Shown: positions 1-6,757, numbered from the stretch's first letter. The stretch is DNA of 12,111 nt from Candidatus Nitrosopolaris nunavutensis (GCA_002501855.1 DAOM01000014.1:1-12111), one strand, 5' to 3'. The notes: generated by a model from the letters alone, not told the origin. Made by a program: numbers and translations.

Positions 1-72
1 ATCTACTCCTTTGGAACAATGGAACTTCAAGCATCGTCTTCAGCGGCGACGACTACCTCACAACTGAAGTAA
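1..72 (+). CDS. possible C-terminal end of an upstream gene (partial)
   Basis: Frame 1 is open from the first base of the window to a TAA at 70-72, giving 23 residues. The peptide contains YSFGTMELQ followed by an Ala/Ser/Thr-rich tail that ends SQLK. A low-complexity polar tail is common at protein C-termini, and no better reading was found here. With so few residues the family cannot be recognised, and a chance open frame is quite possible. Confidence 0.3.
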   Translation: MYSFGTMELQASSSAATTTSQLK

Positions 73-290
73 TCTATTTTGCGAGATAAGGCACTAAGAT
101 ATATGGAAACTTAAAACATATCGAAAAACCGAAAACTGACCTTCTGGTTATAATGTTGCCATAGAATCGGAAAGTGTGATAGTTGTGGTAAGCCTCTTCA
201 GATGCCATATTATCTATACTCTCATAATCTTAAAACCGGCGAGTATGTTTCTGTACTGGTGGTATTTAACCCCAGTTAATTATATTATGA

Positions 291-300
291 CATATAAATA
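291..300 (+). promoter_or_regulatory. TATA box for the GYD-domain gene
   Basis: The sequence CATATAAATA lies about 30 bases upstream of the TTG start at 327. Archaeal TATA boxes are centred roughly 26 bases before the transcription start, so the message would begin at or within a few bases of the start codon. That means a leaderless or nearly leaderless transcript, which agrees with the absence of a Shine-Dalgarno motif. The stretch 73-290 upstream holds no convincing gene. Confidence 0.55.
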
Positions 301-326
301 GTAGTCTTTCTATCTATCTGTTACAT

Positions 327-620
327 TTGTCACACTATATCTTACTTATAAATTGGACGGAGCAAGGGATCAACAAGATCAAAGAATCTTCAGACCGTTA
401 CAGTTCCTTCAAAGCATCGGTCGAAAAAGCAGGTGGAAAATTGATTGGAGGTTACTATACTTTCGGTGAACATGATGTGGTAATAATTATAGAAGCTCCA
501 AATGATGAAGCAGTAATGTCTCTGATGCTCAAAGTTGGGTCATATGGAAATGTGAGAACCAAAACCTTGAAAGCATTTACCGCTGAGGAAGGAATGAAGA
601 TTATCAAGGATCTTCCATAA
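327..620 (+). CDS. GYD-domain protein
   Basis: This 97-residue protein matches the small GYD family, single-domain alpha/beta proteins of ferredoxin-like fold whose biochemical role is not established. The N-terminus MSHYILLINWTEQG is the classic opening strand of the family. It is followed by a helix (about residues 15-34), the strand GGKLIGGYYTFGEHDVVII (36-54), the EAPND turn (56-60), a second helix, and a last strand near residues 75-83 (GNVRTKTLKAF). The length is normal, so the gene looks complete. The TTG start is supported by the family N-terminus and by the TATA box about 30 bases upstream. The tyrosine of the family's Gly-x-Tyr-Asp signature is histidine here (GEHD, residues 47-50), a mild deviation. 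It appears to be its own transcription unit. Family assignment is firm; function is unknown. Confidence 0.85.
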   Translation: MSHYILLINWTEQGINKIKESSDRYSSFKASVEKAGGKLIGGYYTFGEHDVVIIIEAPNDEAVMSLMLKVGSYGNVRTKTLKAFTAEEGMKIIKDLP

Positions 621-646
621 CCTTTTGAGTAACAGACAGATGACAG

Positions 647-829
647 ATGGCAGAGAAAGTTTCACGTTTAGAATTGACGTTCAAAGACTCGGTTGAAACA
701 TTTCTCGGAGATCTACCACTCGATGTGAAGGTTTGGAACGGCTTGCTAATCAATAAAGGAACTGTTAGCATACCTACACATGAAAAGAATAAATTGTATC
801 AAGTATTTCACGTTTTATGCGTGTTCTGA
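647..829 (+). CDS. small hypothetical protein
   Basis: A 60-residue ATG-initiated ORF begins 27 bases after the GYD gene and overlaps the start of the next ORF by 13 bases. I do not recognise the product. The first part (RLELTFKDSVETFLGDLP, about residues 7-24) reads like genuine protein with an amphipathic pattern, and the middle is mixed charged and hydrophobic. The last residues (FHVLCVF) run into the promoter and start of the P-loop ORF and may be non-native, so this could be the N-terminal remnant of a longer gene. No ribosome binding site is evident. It may instead be a chance ORF. Confidence 0.35.
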   Translation: MAEKVSRLELTFKDSVETFLGDLPLDVKVWNGLLINKGTVSIPTHEKNKLYQVFHVLCVF

Positions 830-1301
830 TCATTCTCAGAGGCCCACCTGGGTCAGGAATGAGTGAAGTGGCAAAGGCCCTGAAAGAGAGTGCTGGAAAT
901 AGCAATTACGAACTATTAGATTTGGATCAGACAATAGAAGATAAGTTTGAAAGCAACATGATAGTTGCATTAGATAAAGAATTCGTAGTCGGAGAAATGC
1001 ACTTTGGCGACGGGCATACGACAGAACCTGAAATGAGGATAAGAAGATTCAGGGAAAAAGATTACAAAATGTTATCAGTTGTTCTAAGGGTATGCTTCGA
1101 TACATGCGTTAAACGAGTTATATGCACGGAAAAGCATCCACTTATCCCAACTGACGCTATAAACCAGTTTAATCTCTTTTATCAAAACAAATTTTTGTAC
1201 ACAAAACTAAAGTCGAAGAAATTTGGGTAAACAACGAGAATAAAAACCCATCAGAAGTAGCTAAGGAAATAATAATAAATTCTACCAGTGTTTGTTCTTG
1301 A
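817..1301 (+). pseudogene. P-loop NTPase/kinase-like protein, Walker A mutated and frameshifted
   Basis: The ORF starts at ATG 817, with an AATAAATT element about 27 bases upstream that would suit a leaderless transcript. It opens with a strand and P-loop, LIILRGPPGSGMSEVAKAL. The family pattern is GxxGxGK(S/T), but residue 15 is methionine where the lysine should be; ATG at 859-861 is one change from AAG. Next come a DLDQ element (about residues 35-38), a conserved-looking GEMHFGDGHTTEP segment and a VVLRVCFDTC strand, as in small zeta-toxin-like or adenylate-kinase-like ATPases. Frame 1 stops at 1228-1230, but from about 1203 frame 3 continues with KVEEIWVNNENKNPSEVAKE, a typical C-terminal strand plus helix, to TGA at 1299-1301. 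Loss of one base near 1196-1206 explains this. Two independent lesions suggest an inactive gene, although an assembly error could account for the frameshift. Confidence 0.65.
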
Positions 1302-1465
1302 GCGACCAGGTTAGAATAGTCTTGAAAATCTATAGTCAATAGTAGCTCCAGTAGCATTTAATCAATACTTCATGCTGATCGATGCAACTCCCTGTTCCTA
1401 TAACAGTGCCGGTAGCATTTGAAGATGCAGCGTAGGCCTGGTATCATTCGTACGACATATCTATA

Positions 1466-2475
1466 ATGGTGATGCCATGCATCGCGAACGGCATCTTCAG
1501 TATCCACGTGACTGGCGACGTAAAACCGCTTTTCGGCGGTCTCGATTGGCCGACGTTCCATCTCGATGACCTGTCAATCGATTCAAAGGGAAACGTTCAT
1601 CTGGACGGCGGTTGGCTGGACCTTAAAGATCAGTACAGCTTGGATTTCCTTGGCTTCAAAATTGAAGTTACAAAGCTAGGATTTGGTAAGACAGAGGAAG
1701 GTGGTAAATGGATAGGCATCTCGGGTGGATTAAAATTAGTTGACGGTTTATCGGCGGGTGCATCAGTTGAGGGATTGCGAATAATCTGGTACGATGACGG
1801 TAGCGGTAGAGCTACAAGGATCACTCTGAACGGTGTTGGCGTCGAGTTCGAAGTGCCAGATGTTCTCCGTTTCAAGGGTGCTGTATCCTATAAAGAACTC
1901 ACAGTCGGCGCAGATACAATTCACCGCTTTGATGGTGACATTAAGCTGGAACTCATTTCGTTGGATCTCGAAATAGATGCCAAAGTGGTCGTTGGTTCAG
2001 TCACAGGTCCGCAAGGCTACACGTTCTTTGCCATTTATCTTGATGTGGAGCTGCCAGCTGGAATCCCTCTTTGTGCTACTGGCGTCGCACTCTATGGTAT
2101 GGTTGGCCTATTTGCACTTAAAATGGAGCCAAACAAGAAGGCTGACGAGGAGTGGTATGAGAGTCAGGACGGCTCGACTCCTGGCTGGTACAAACGCGAT
2201 CCTATTGGTGTTACCGACTTGAAGACCAAATGGGGTCCACAGAAAAGCAGCCTAGCGTTAGGCGGTGGGATAACTCTCGGAACATTGCCAGACAATGGTT
2301 TTACTGTATCCGCTAAGGTGTTGTTGATTATTGTATTTCCAGGTCCTATAATTCTGATAGAAGGAAGGCCAATCTGCTCAAAGAGAGATCGAAGTTAGAC
2401 GAAGAGCCGATATTCAGAGCCTTGGCTGTATTAGACGGTCGGGAAGGTTCATTTCTTTTTGGCTTAGATGACTAA
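1466..2475 (+). pseudogene. DUF6603-like large beta-rich protein, internal fragment with C-terminal frameshift
   Basis: The frame from ATG 1466 to TAG 2396-2398 encodes 310 residues of repetitive beta-strand sequence. Examples are PLFGGLDWPTFHLDDLSID, then SAGASVEGLRI, LNGVGVEFEVPDVLRFKG and, near the end, LGTLPDNGFTVSAKVLLII followed by FPGPIILIEGR. This pattern resembles the DUF6603 region of very large bacterial proteins, which are often over 1000 residues and of unknown function. At about 2366-2370 one base appears lost: frame 1 then reads ANLLKERSKLDEEPIFRALA and on to GREGSFLFGLDD before TAA 2473-2475, clearly the same protein. There is no signal peptide, an in-frame stop lies just upstream (1433-1435), and neither the expected N- nor C-terminal parts are present, so this is an internal remnant. 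Base composition is visibly richer in GC than the neighbours, consistent with horizontal acquisition. Confidence 0.7.
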
Positions 2476-2805
2476 ATAATTGAGCAACAGTCTTCTCGAA
2501 CCATCAAACAAATCATTAGGATCCACATTGGCAACATCCATGTTCGCATATTCTTTCTAATCGATATAAGTTTTTTGGCGTAAAATCCATCCGTTAACTT
2601 AGCAATCGTCACAAGTCGTCATGCTAATCTTACCGGCGTCAGCATTGAACATGTTTGGAATGGAGGCACTTTGCAGCTTTGATAGAACTGTTTACGGCGG
2701 CGATACTAACAGAAAAAATAGAAATAGAAAATGGTGGAATGAACTTCGAGAAGAGCGACATTGAGACTGAGAGAACATAAAATTCGATACTTCTCAGCTG
2801 CCTAT
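2476..2805. other. gene-poor spacer with short coding-like remnants
   Basis: No intact gene was found. A frame on + at 2655-2780 (TTG start, 41 codons, TAA stop) reads like protein, with AALIELFTAAILTEKIEIE in its middle. A minus-strand frame ending at 2464-2466 reads EYANMDVANVDPNDLFDGS before its stop. Neither could be assigned to a family. Together with the decayed genes on both sides they are best seen as debris, or as chance open frames. Confidence 0.35.
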
Positions 2806-3540
2806 TCAAACTACATTCGAACGCTTGTCACTGCTCGCAAGTGAACATCTAGCACTGGATTTTATGGAATCGACACTATCGTAAACCTCTAATCCTAGAG
2901 TTCGCAAGATTTCACGAGATTCAGAATTATCTGGGATATTTCTTATTCTGAAGTAATCAGTACCATCGTGGAAGATTGCAAAGAGACCAGAAATGGCAGC
3001 ACCTGAAAATATCGATTTGAGTTTATTGTAATTCTTATCATTACATAAAGATTTTAGAGCATAAACGCCTTCTTTTTGTTTCTTTCTGTTAAGCTTTAGT
3101 CTACCTATATCTATGAAGTTAGTACTTGGCATATCGTGATACGGCTGACTTGTCATCAACGTACTGAATTCATCCATCAATGGCTTTCCCGGCAACTTTA
3201 TATTCCTAGTACAATCGCAGAATTCGCACTCCATAGTACATTGGTCCCTAAAGCGTGCGTCTTTTACTACTGAGATATTTTCGAAATACTCATTTAAGAC
3301 TGGAATCTCCATTGCCATAGGGTATAGTCCACCTTCCAAACAGTAGCATATTTCAATGAAATGTACTACGTCATCTTCATCAATAGTAGCGTTTCTTAAT
3401 GCAGATTGCATTCCTTCGTAAAAGATCTTTCCGCTAGCTAGAGAAGCAGTTTTTATACCCTTGGCTAGTCGGTCTTTTTCAACAGGATTTAACTCACATT
3501 TAAGATAGTAACGCACATACAATATTAACCATAAAAACAT
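2806..3540 (-). CDS. hypothetical Cys-rich protein with CxxxCxxCxC cluster
   Basis: This uninterrupted 244-residue ORF has ordinary codon use and is probably a real gene of unrecognised family. The N-terminus is hydrophobic (MFLWLILYVRYYL, residues 1-13) and could be a short membrane anchor or a truncated helix. A helical region follows (about 20-70) with a CYC pair (C65, C67). A tight cluster, C101-x3-C105-x2-C108-x-C110, could bind a metal ion. A later segment (about 175-205) looks alpha/beta: SGAAISGLFAIFHDG then YFRIRNIPD. The C-terminus is polar and serine-rich. The frame stays open about 14 codons upstream of the ATG (it includes FEIELEALK) without another start, so an N-terminal truncation is possible. 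It is flanked by debris and has no partner gene. Function unknown. Confidence 0.55.
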   Translation of the reverse strand: MFLWLILYVRYYLKCELNPVEKDRLAKGIKTASLASGKIFYEGMQSALRNATIDEDDVVHFIEICYCLEGGLYPMAMEIPVLNEYFENISVVKDARFRDQCTMECEFCDCTRNIKLPGKPLMDEFSTLMTSQPYHDMPSTNFIDIGRLKLNRKKQKEGVYALKSLCNDKNYNKLKSIFSGAAISGLFAIFHDGTDYFRIRNIPDNSESREILRTLGLEVYDSVDSIKSSARCSLASSDKRSNVV

Positions 3541-3638
3541 TTTAAGGCTTCGAGTTCAATTTCAAATCTTGAGAACGGCCACTATTCCCCATCTTGATTA
3601 GGTTGTTTTTTGTTCTTTAGATACTTGAACGGGGATCT

Positions 3639-3839
3639 CTATTGCTGTCGTCTTTCGATCGAATCTAATCTAGTCGTTAACGCGATAAGCTGATCTGATA
3701 AATGCGCTATAGCATCATCTTTCATTTTGTCACGATCTCATCGTTGGTTTAGTTGTTCTAATTCTTCTACCTTGCTCTGTATGTCCGCCCCTTGTCTTTC
3801 TAGTTGATGAATATTCAATTCGCAAGCACATGGATGAAG
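3639..3839 (-). pseudogene. coiled-coil protein remnant with in-frame stop
   Basis: One minus-strand frame reads ELNIHQLERQGADIQSKVEE plus LEQLNQR, meets TGA at 3738-3740, and resumes in the same frame with MKDDAIAHLSDQLIALTTRL plus DSIERRQQ before TAG at 3639-3641. Both halves have heptad-like spacing of Leu and Ile with many charged residues, typical of a coiled coil. The upstream end is cut by an in-frame TGA at 3840-3842. The small intact piece from ATG 3725 would be only 28 residues. It lies on the same strand as, and upstream of, the Cys-rich gene. No family can be named; I read it as a decayed gene. Confidence 0.4.
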
Positions 3840-4077
3840 TCAGAGCAAAGTGTGGAAATGATGAAAATATGGGACGACTTTACAAACAATCTTTGGATCT
3901 ACTTACCCCAGGAACCAAATTCATCATAGGGGAATTCAACCACTTAATTGTCTAGACTTTCTGAGAAACGCTGCTGAAGCAAAAGCAGATACCAAGGCTA
4001 AATACCTGGGTCTCGCGGAAGGTCAGGAACTTGTTGAATCAGTGGTTATAAGGAGACAATGGTCAAAGCGAAAGTAA
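3830..4077 (+). pseudogene. frameshifted small ORF of unknown family
   Basis: An ATG at 3830 opens 41 codons (MDEVRAKCGNDENMGRLYKQ, then SLDLLTPGTKFIIGEFN) ending at TAG 3953-3955. Near that stop, frame 1 takes over with PLNCLDFLRNAAEAKADTKA and ends in RRQWSKRK at TAA 4075-4077. Both pieces have coherent protein-like composition, and the second is strongly helical and charged. A single-base indel around 3940-3950 would join them into a protein of about 82 residues. I do not recognise the family. The region may be two unrelated chance frames. Confidence 0.35.
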
Positions 4078-4081
4078 TTCC

Positions 4082-4112
4082 CTTGAATTAACGACAATGG
4101 TGTTAATTCGAG
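4082..4112. repeat. inverted repeat / hairpin (11-bp stem, 9-nt loop)
   Basis: CTTGAATTAAC (4082-4092) pairs with GTTAATTCGAG (4102-4112), with one G-T wobble and a 9-base loop. It begins five bases after the stop of the frameshifted ORF at 3830-4077. No T-tract follows, so it is not a typical terminator. It could be an operator-like site or the trace of a mobile element. Confidence 0.45.
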
Positions 4113-4504
4113 ATTAAAACGCAGTTTTCTAGGCTGTAATTTAGTACCCTCAGGTATTCTCATCTTTGAGTTTCAAAGTAGAGCATTGATGCATTCAAAT
4201 GGCAATCAACCAGAGACATTACCCTGATTAAATAGACCAAGGATAATTCATATTGGTCGATCAAATCTGTAGGTATAGTTGGGCGCTTAATCCAATTCCT
4301 GTTAAAATATAAGCAAATGACTTACTAATTAATTATTCTCAACATGCCTACATAATAGAAACTAGTCGTTTAAGCAATAACTGCTGGTACGTCAAGGATT
4401 GACGGATCTTCGAAATTACGGTCAGATTCTTCTGCGATGTTTTCTAGACAAAGATTGAAGAAAAAATTCATTTACCCGGCACAGGTGATATTAGGTCATA
4501 CCGC
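4113..4504. other. gene-poor spacer before the cytidine deaminase
   Basis: Nothing convincing is encoded here. A + frame of about 46 codons ending at the TGA near 4230 contains PSGILIFEFQSRALMHSNGN and might be another remnant. No clear TATA box is seen at the distance expected for the TTG start at 4505, so the promoter of the deaminase could not be placed. Confidence 0.3.
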
Positions 4505-5173
4505 TTGTCCTCACCAGGGAGAAATGAACTTATTGAAGCTGCAAATTCAGCATTAAAAAATGCATATAGCCCATATTCAAAGTTTAGAGTAGGTGCTGCT
4601 ATTAGATCTAAGGAAGGAAAGATATTCACTGGTTGTAATATAGAAAACGCCTCTTATAGCCTAGCCGTGTGCGCTGAGAGAGTTGCGTTATTTAAGGCAG
4701 TATCAGAAGGATACAAGTCATTTGACTCTATTGCTATCTCTTCTTCCGGTGTTAAACCAGCTTTTCCATGCGGAGCGTGTAGACAAGTATTGATGGAATT
4801 TAATCCTGATTTGAGAATCTATTTAGATCAAGTACCAACGAATTACCAATTATCGGACTTGATCTCTCATCCGTTCTCACGAGATCAAATGATATTAAGC
4901 GAAACGGACAGAAAGGTCCTAGGAACTAGGTATCTTGAATTACTTTGTGAGAAAACACAAGAAAACCAAGGCAAACGATTTAGATTCTCAAAAATTGAAG
5001 TTTATGGAAGAAACAGACTTGATGCATATAACAGAGATATAGTGATTCCTCTAATAATACAGAAACTAAGACAACTAGGCTATATAGAAGAATATGAAAA
5101 CGATGAAATCAGTCTTACTCCATTGGGTAGAAAAAATTGTGGTAAGCAAGTAGTAGTCGACGAAATCATATAA
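4505..5173 (+). CDS. cdd: cytidine deaminase with C-terminal winged-helix-like extension
   Basis: Residues 1-125 form a complete homotetramer-type cytidine deaminase, which hydrolyses cytidine or deoxycytidine to uridine or deoxyuridine plus ammonia in pyrimidine salvage. Visible signatures are YSPYSKFRVGAAI (21-33), the substrate-binding GCNIENASY (43-51), CAERVALFKA with zinc ligand C56 and proton-shuttle E58, and PCGACRQVLMEF with zinc ligands C89 and C92. LSDLISHPF closes the domain. All catalytic residues are present, so the enzyme should be active. Known single-domain enzymes end near residue 130-140; here about 95 more residues follow. They include two basic helices and LIIQKLRQLGYIEEYENDEI with SLTPLGRKN, which looks like a winged helix-turn-helix. 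The TTG start has no Shine-Dalgarno site, and the frame is open about 19 codons further upstream, so the N-terminus is uncertain. No salvage operon is present. Confidence 0.88.
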   Translation: MSSPGRNELIEAANSALKNAYSPYSKFRVGAAIRSKEGKIFTGCNIENASYSLAVCAERVALFKAVSEGYKSFDSIAISSSGVKPAFPCGACRQVLMEFNPDLRIYLDQVPTNYQLSDLISHPFSRDQMILSETDRKVLGTRYLELLCEKTQENQGKRFRFSKIEVYGRNRLDAYNRDIVIPLIIQKLRQLGYIEEYENDEISLTPLGRKNCGKQVVVDEII

Positions 5174-5208
5174 TTGTATATGCATCGTAAACGAAATATT
5201 ATCTACCT

Positions 5209-5231
5209 TGCATCAATGGATAATTGATGCA
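5209..5231. repeat. 9-bp perfect inverted repeat downstream of cdd
   Basis: TGCATCAAT (5209-5217) and ATTGATGCA (5223-5231) are perfect reverse complements around a 5-base loop. The hairpin begins 35 bases after the cdd stop. It could stabilise the 3' end of the transcript or be a protein binding site. No T-run follows. Confidence 0.5.
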
Positions 5232-5606
5232 GTACAAATTACGACGAGCAGCTGCTGTCCCACATTGAAAGTATCTGCTCCAAACACATCATCTGTACGA
5301 GAATCTCTGCAACGCCAAATGGTGGAATAAGCTGTCCATTCCCGGAGCCTACAGCGACAACAACAACATGCGGGAGAATGACAAGACTAAGAAAGAGTGA
5401 AGAAATAAAATGTTCTAAGATCTTATACGTATCTAAATTTAAACTCAAACGAGTATTTCATAAAGCTATTGGAATGAAAAATTACATTTTTGTACAACAC
5501 CCTTAGCTAGACGAAATGGTTACTGATTAAGATAGTAACAAGACAAAGAAATTATGGTAGTAGTCCAAGCGAACTTCTACTTACTAGCTCCGTTTCACTT
5601 TCTTAA
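5232..5606. other. spacer between cdd and the cupin gene
   Basis: There is no supported gene. Several frames stay open across 5228-5507 on + and 5239-5448 on -, but they overlap each other, have no recognisable domain and lack convincing starts. The + frame 5228-5507 contains YDEQLLSHIESICSKHIIC, which may be a remnant. Confidence 0.35.
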
Positions 5607-5972
5607 CTATCTCTTCGCATAGTTCTCCATGCTTGCGAATTCTATTGCAGTATAGGCTTCATTCCCAACTACCCATGTATTATGTCCTGGTGGAATATAA
5701 GCAACGTCTCCAGGTCCGTATTCTTCTTCACTTCCATCATTCATCTTGACTCTCACTTTTCCTGATACGACATAGTGTGTATGAGAAGCTTGACAGCTTT
5801 CGGTTTTAGCAATAGGCTTTATACATTTTTCCCAGCTCCATCCAGGTTCAAGATACATTCTGCTTATGGTAGTATCACCAATTTTTGTAAGATCAACTTT
5901 CCCTTTGTCGAAGGTCCGTGTTTCGTCTGGTGAATTGATACTCTTTTTCTGCATTTTTGTTGTAGTTCCCAT
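5607..5972 (-). CDS. small cupin-domain protein
   Basis: This 121-residue protein consists of one double-stranded beta-helix (cupin) domain. The first cupin motif covers LEPGWSWEKCIKPI (41-54) and ASHTHYVVSGKVRVKMNDG (62-80), with H64 and H66 as likely metal ligands. The second covers YGPGDVAYIPPGHNTWVVGN (85-104), with H97 as a further ligand. Such small cupins, common in thaumarchaea and soil bacteria, bind a metal or small ligand; no reaction can be assigned. Length is normal and the gene looks complete. It starts at ATG 5972, although the second ATG at residue 7 is also possible. No clear TATA box lies immediately upstream; a perfect 14-bp palindrome sits about 150 bases upstream (6126-6139). 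It converges with cdd across a 433-base spacer and has no operon partner. Confidence 0.85.
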   Translation of the reverse strand: MGTTTKMQKKSINSPDETRTFDKGKVDLTKIGDTTISRMYLEPGWSWEKCIKPIAKTESCQASHTHYVVSGKVRVKMNDGSEEEYGPGDVAYIPPGHNTWVVGNEAYTAIEFASMENYAKR

Positions 5973-6125
5973 ATGGAATTCTACGGTAGGCGTCTACTAA
6001 TCTGTATCGGTTAGTTAGTCACTTAGGAGAGTTCCGAAAGTGAGTAATTCTTCCAAACCAGACCAGACACTATTTTCTTGCTTGATTCTCTCAAATACCT
6101 AATAAAAAACAATTAGTCGATAACG

Positions 6126-6139
6126 AGATTTGCAAATCT
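6126..6139. promoter_or_regulatory. 14-bp perfect palindrome, possible operator
   Basis: AGATTTGCAAATCT is its own reverse complement. It lies about 150 bases upstream of the cupin start on the minus strand and about 270 bases upstream of the broken ORF at 6410. A two-fold symmetric site of this length is what a dimeric transcription factor could bind, but a chance palindrome in AT-rich DNA cannot be excluded. Confidence 0.3.
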
Positions 6140-6167
6140 TAGCGAGATGTATATGATCTTACACATA

Positions 6168-6266
6168 TTATCTTCCCTCTGTGACTAATGCTCCAATCCT
6201 TTCTAACGATCCATCTTTTACAAGCCCCTTCTCGATTGGTTTGTAGAAATATCTCTGAGAATTCAA
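6168..6266 (-). CDS. very small ORF or gene-end remnant
   Basis: A minus-strand frame with a possible TTG start at 6266 encodes 32 residues ending at TAA 6168-6170: RYFYKPIEKGLVKDGSLERI then GALVTEGR. The composition is coherent, with a helix-turn-helix feel, but it is too short to place in a family. It looks like the C-terminal end of a lost gene. Its upstream edge coincides with a 13-bp direct repeat. Confidence 0.25.
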   Translation of the reverse strand: MNSQRYFYKPIEKGLVKDGSLERIGALVTEGR

Positions 6267-6293
6267 AATACAGGTCTATATTTGTAGAAATAT
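6240..6293. repeat. 13-bp direct repeat
   Basis: TTTGTAGAAATAT occurs at 6240-6252 and again at 6281-6293, 41 bases apart start to start. This suggests a small local duplication or the footprint of an insertion or excision. No element is left between the copies. Confidence 0.4.
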
Positions 6294-6409
6294 TGTAGAT
6301 GATGTGAGGCATATTTGTCCTTGCTGCCGAATGCAGCTGAGGTTAACGCCAAGTAGTAAAGGGTAAAAAGATAGAGAATTAGGCAAAGGAAAAAAGGTGT
6401 GAAAAAAAC

Positions 6410-6751
6410 ATGAAACGTTTTAAAAGGCTGGTCTTTGCTGGGATGCAATACGTCAGGATAACTAATGGTCGCTTTAAGACGGCGATAAGGGCTTAAGAAT
6501 GCAAATGTGCGAAAGGCAAAACGCCTCAAGGGTTTTGCATTGATGAAAAGTGTGAGAATCCACAATACACAGTAAATACAACAGTTTGGGAAACTAAAGA
6601 AGACATGGATGCATACTATGCAAGCGATAGGGACTTCTCATAAGATGTTCTGAAAAAGTCGACCATAAGTGAGACGTTTCTTGCAGCACAAATGAATCTG
6701 TTTGTGAGGTACAAGCCCATTTCGGTTTGGGTGGCAACTATACTCGGATAA
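6410..6751 (+). pseudogene. antibiotic-biosynthesis-monooxygenase-like (ABM) protein, broken by two stops
   Basis: Frame 2 from ATG 6410 to TAA 6749-6751 reads as one protein interrupted by TAA at 6494-6496 and at 6641-6643. The first part has AGMQYVRITNGRFK, like the opening strand of ABM-type dimeric alpha/beta-barrel proteins. The middle has KGKTPQGFCIDEKCENPQYT and then VNTTVWETKEDMDAYYASDR, close to the family's second strand and the WETKED-Y helix. The last part, SETFLAAQMNLFVRYKPI, could be the final helix and strand. With two in-frame stops it cannot yield a full domain. ABM proteins include heme-degrading and quinone monooxygenases as well as many of unknown role. It lies 31 bases upstream of the P450 gene on the same strand. 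The family call rests on pattern only. Confidence 0.5.
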
Positions 6752-6757
6752 TGCATC

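Noticed and set aside
1195..1210. Programmed -1 frameshift in the P-loop gene
   Set aside because: The site is A-rich, but there is no canonical slippery heptamer and no downstream structure, and the Walker A lysine is also lost, so decay or an assembly error is the simpler explanation.
1169..1561. Minus-strand ORFs of 62 and 63 residues
   Set aside because: They are antisense to the P-loop C-terminus and the start of the DUF6603-like region and have no protein-like pattern of their own.
1630..2222. 81-residue ORFs on - and + inside the DUF6603-like frame
   Set aside because: They are shadow frames of the clear 310-residue reading, with composition dictated by it.
2490..2510. tRNA-like TCGAACC motif
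   Set aside because: No cloverleaf, acceptor stem or anticodon arm could be built around it.
5239..5448. 69-residue minus-strand ORF with VVVVAVGSGNGQ
   Set aside because: Competing open frames exist on the + strand across the same bases, there is no promoter or family signature, and the run of valines comes from an ACAACAACAACA repeat.
6263..6565. 100-residue minus-strand ORF with a hydrophobic segment
   Set aside because: It lies opposite the ABM-like frame at 6410-6751. Its hydrophobicity mirrors a purine-rich + strand, it has low-complexity Phe/Leu/Tyr content, and it shows no recognisable domain.
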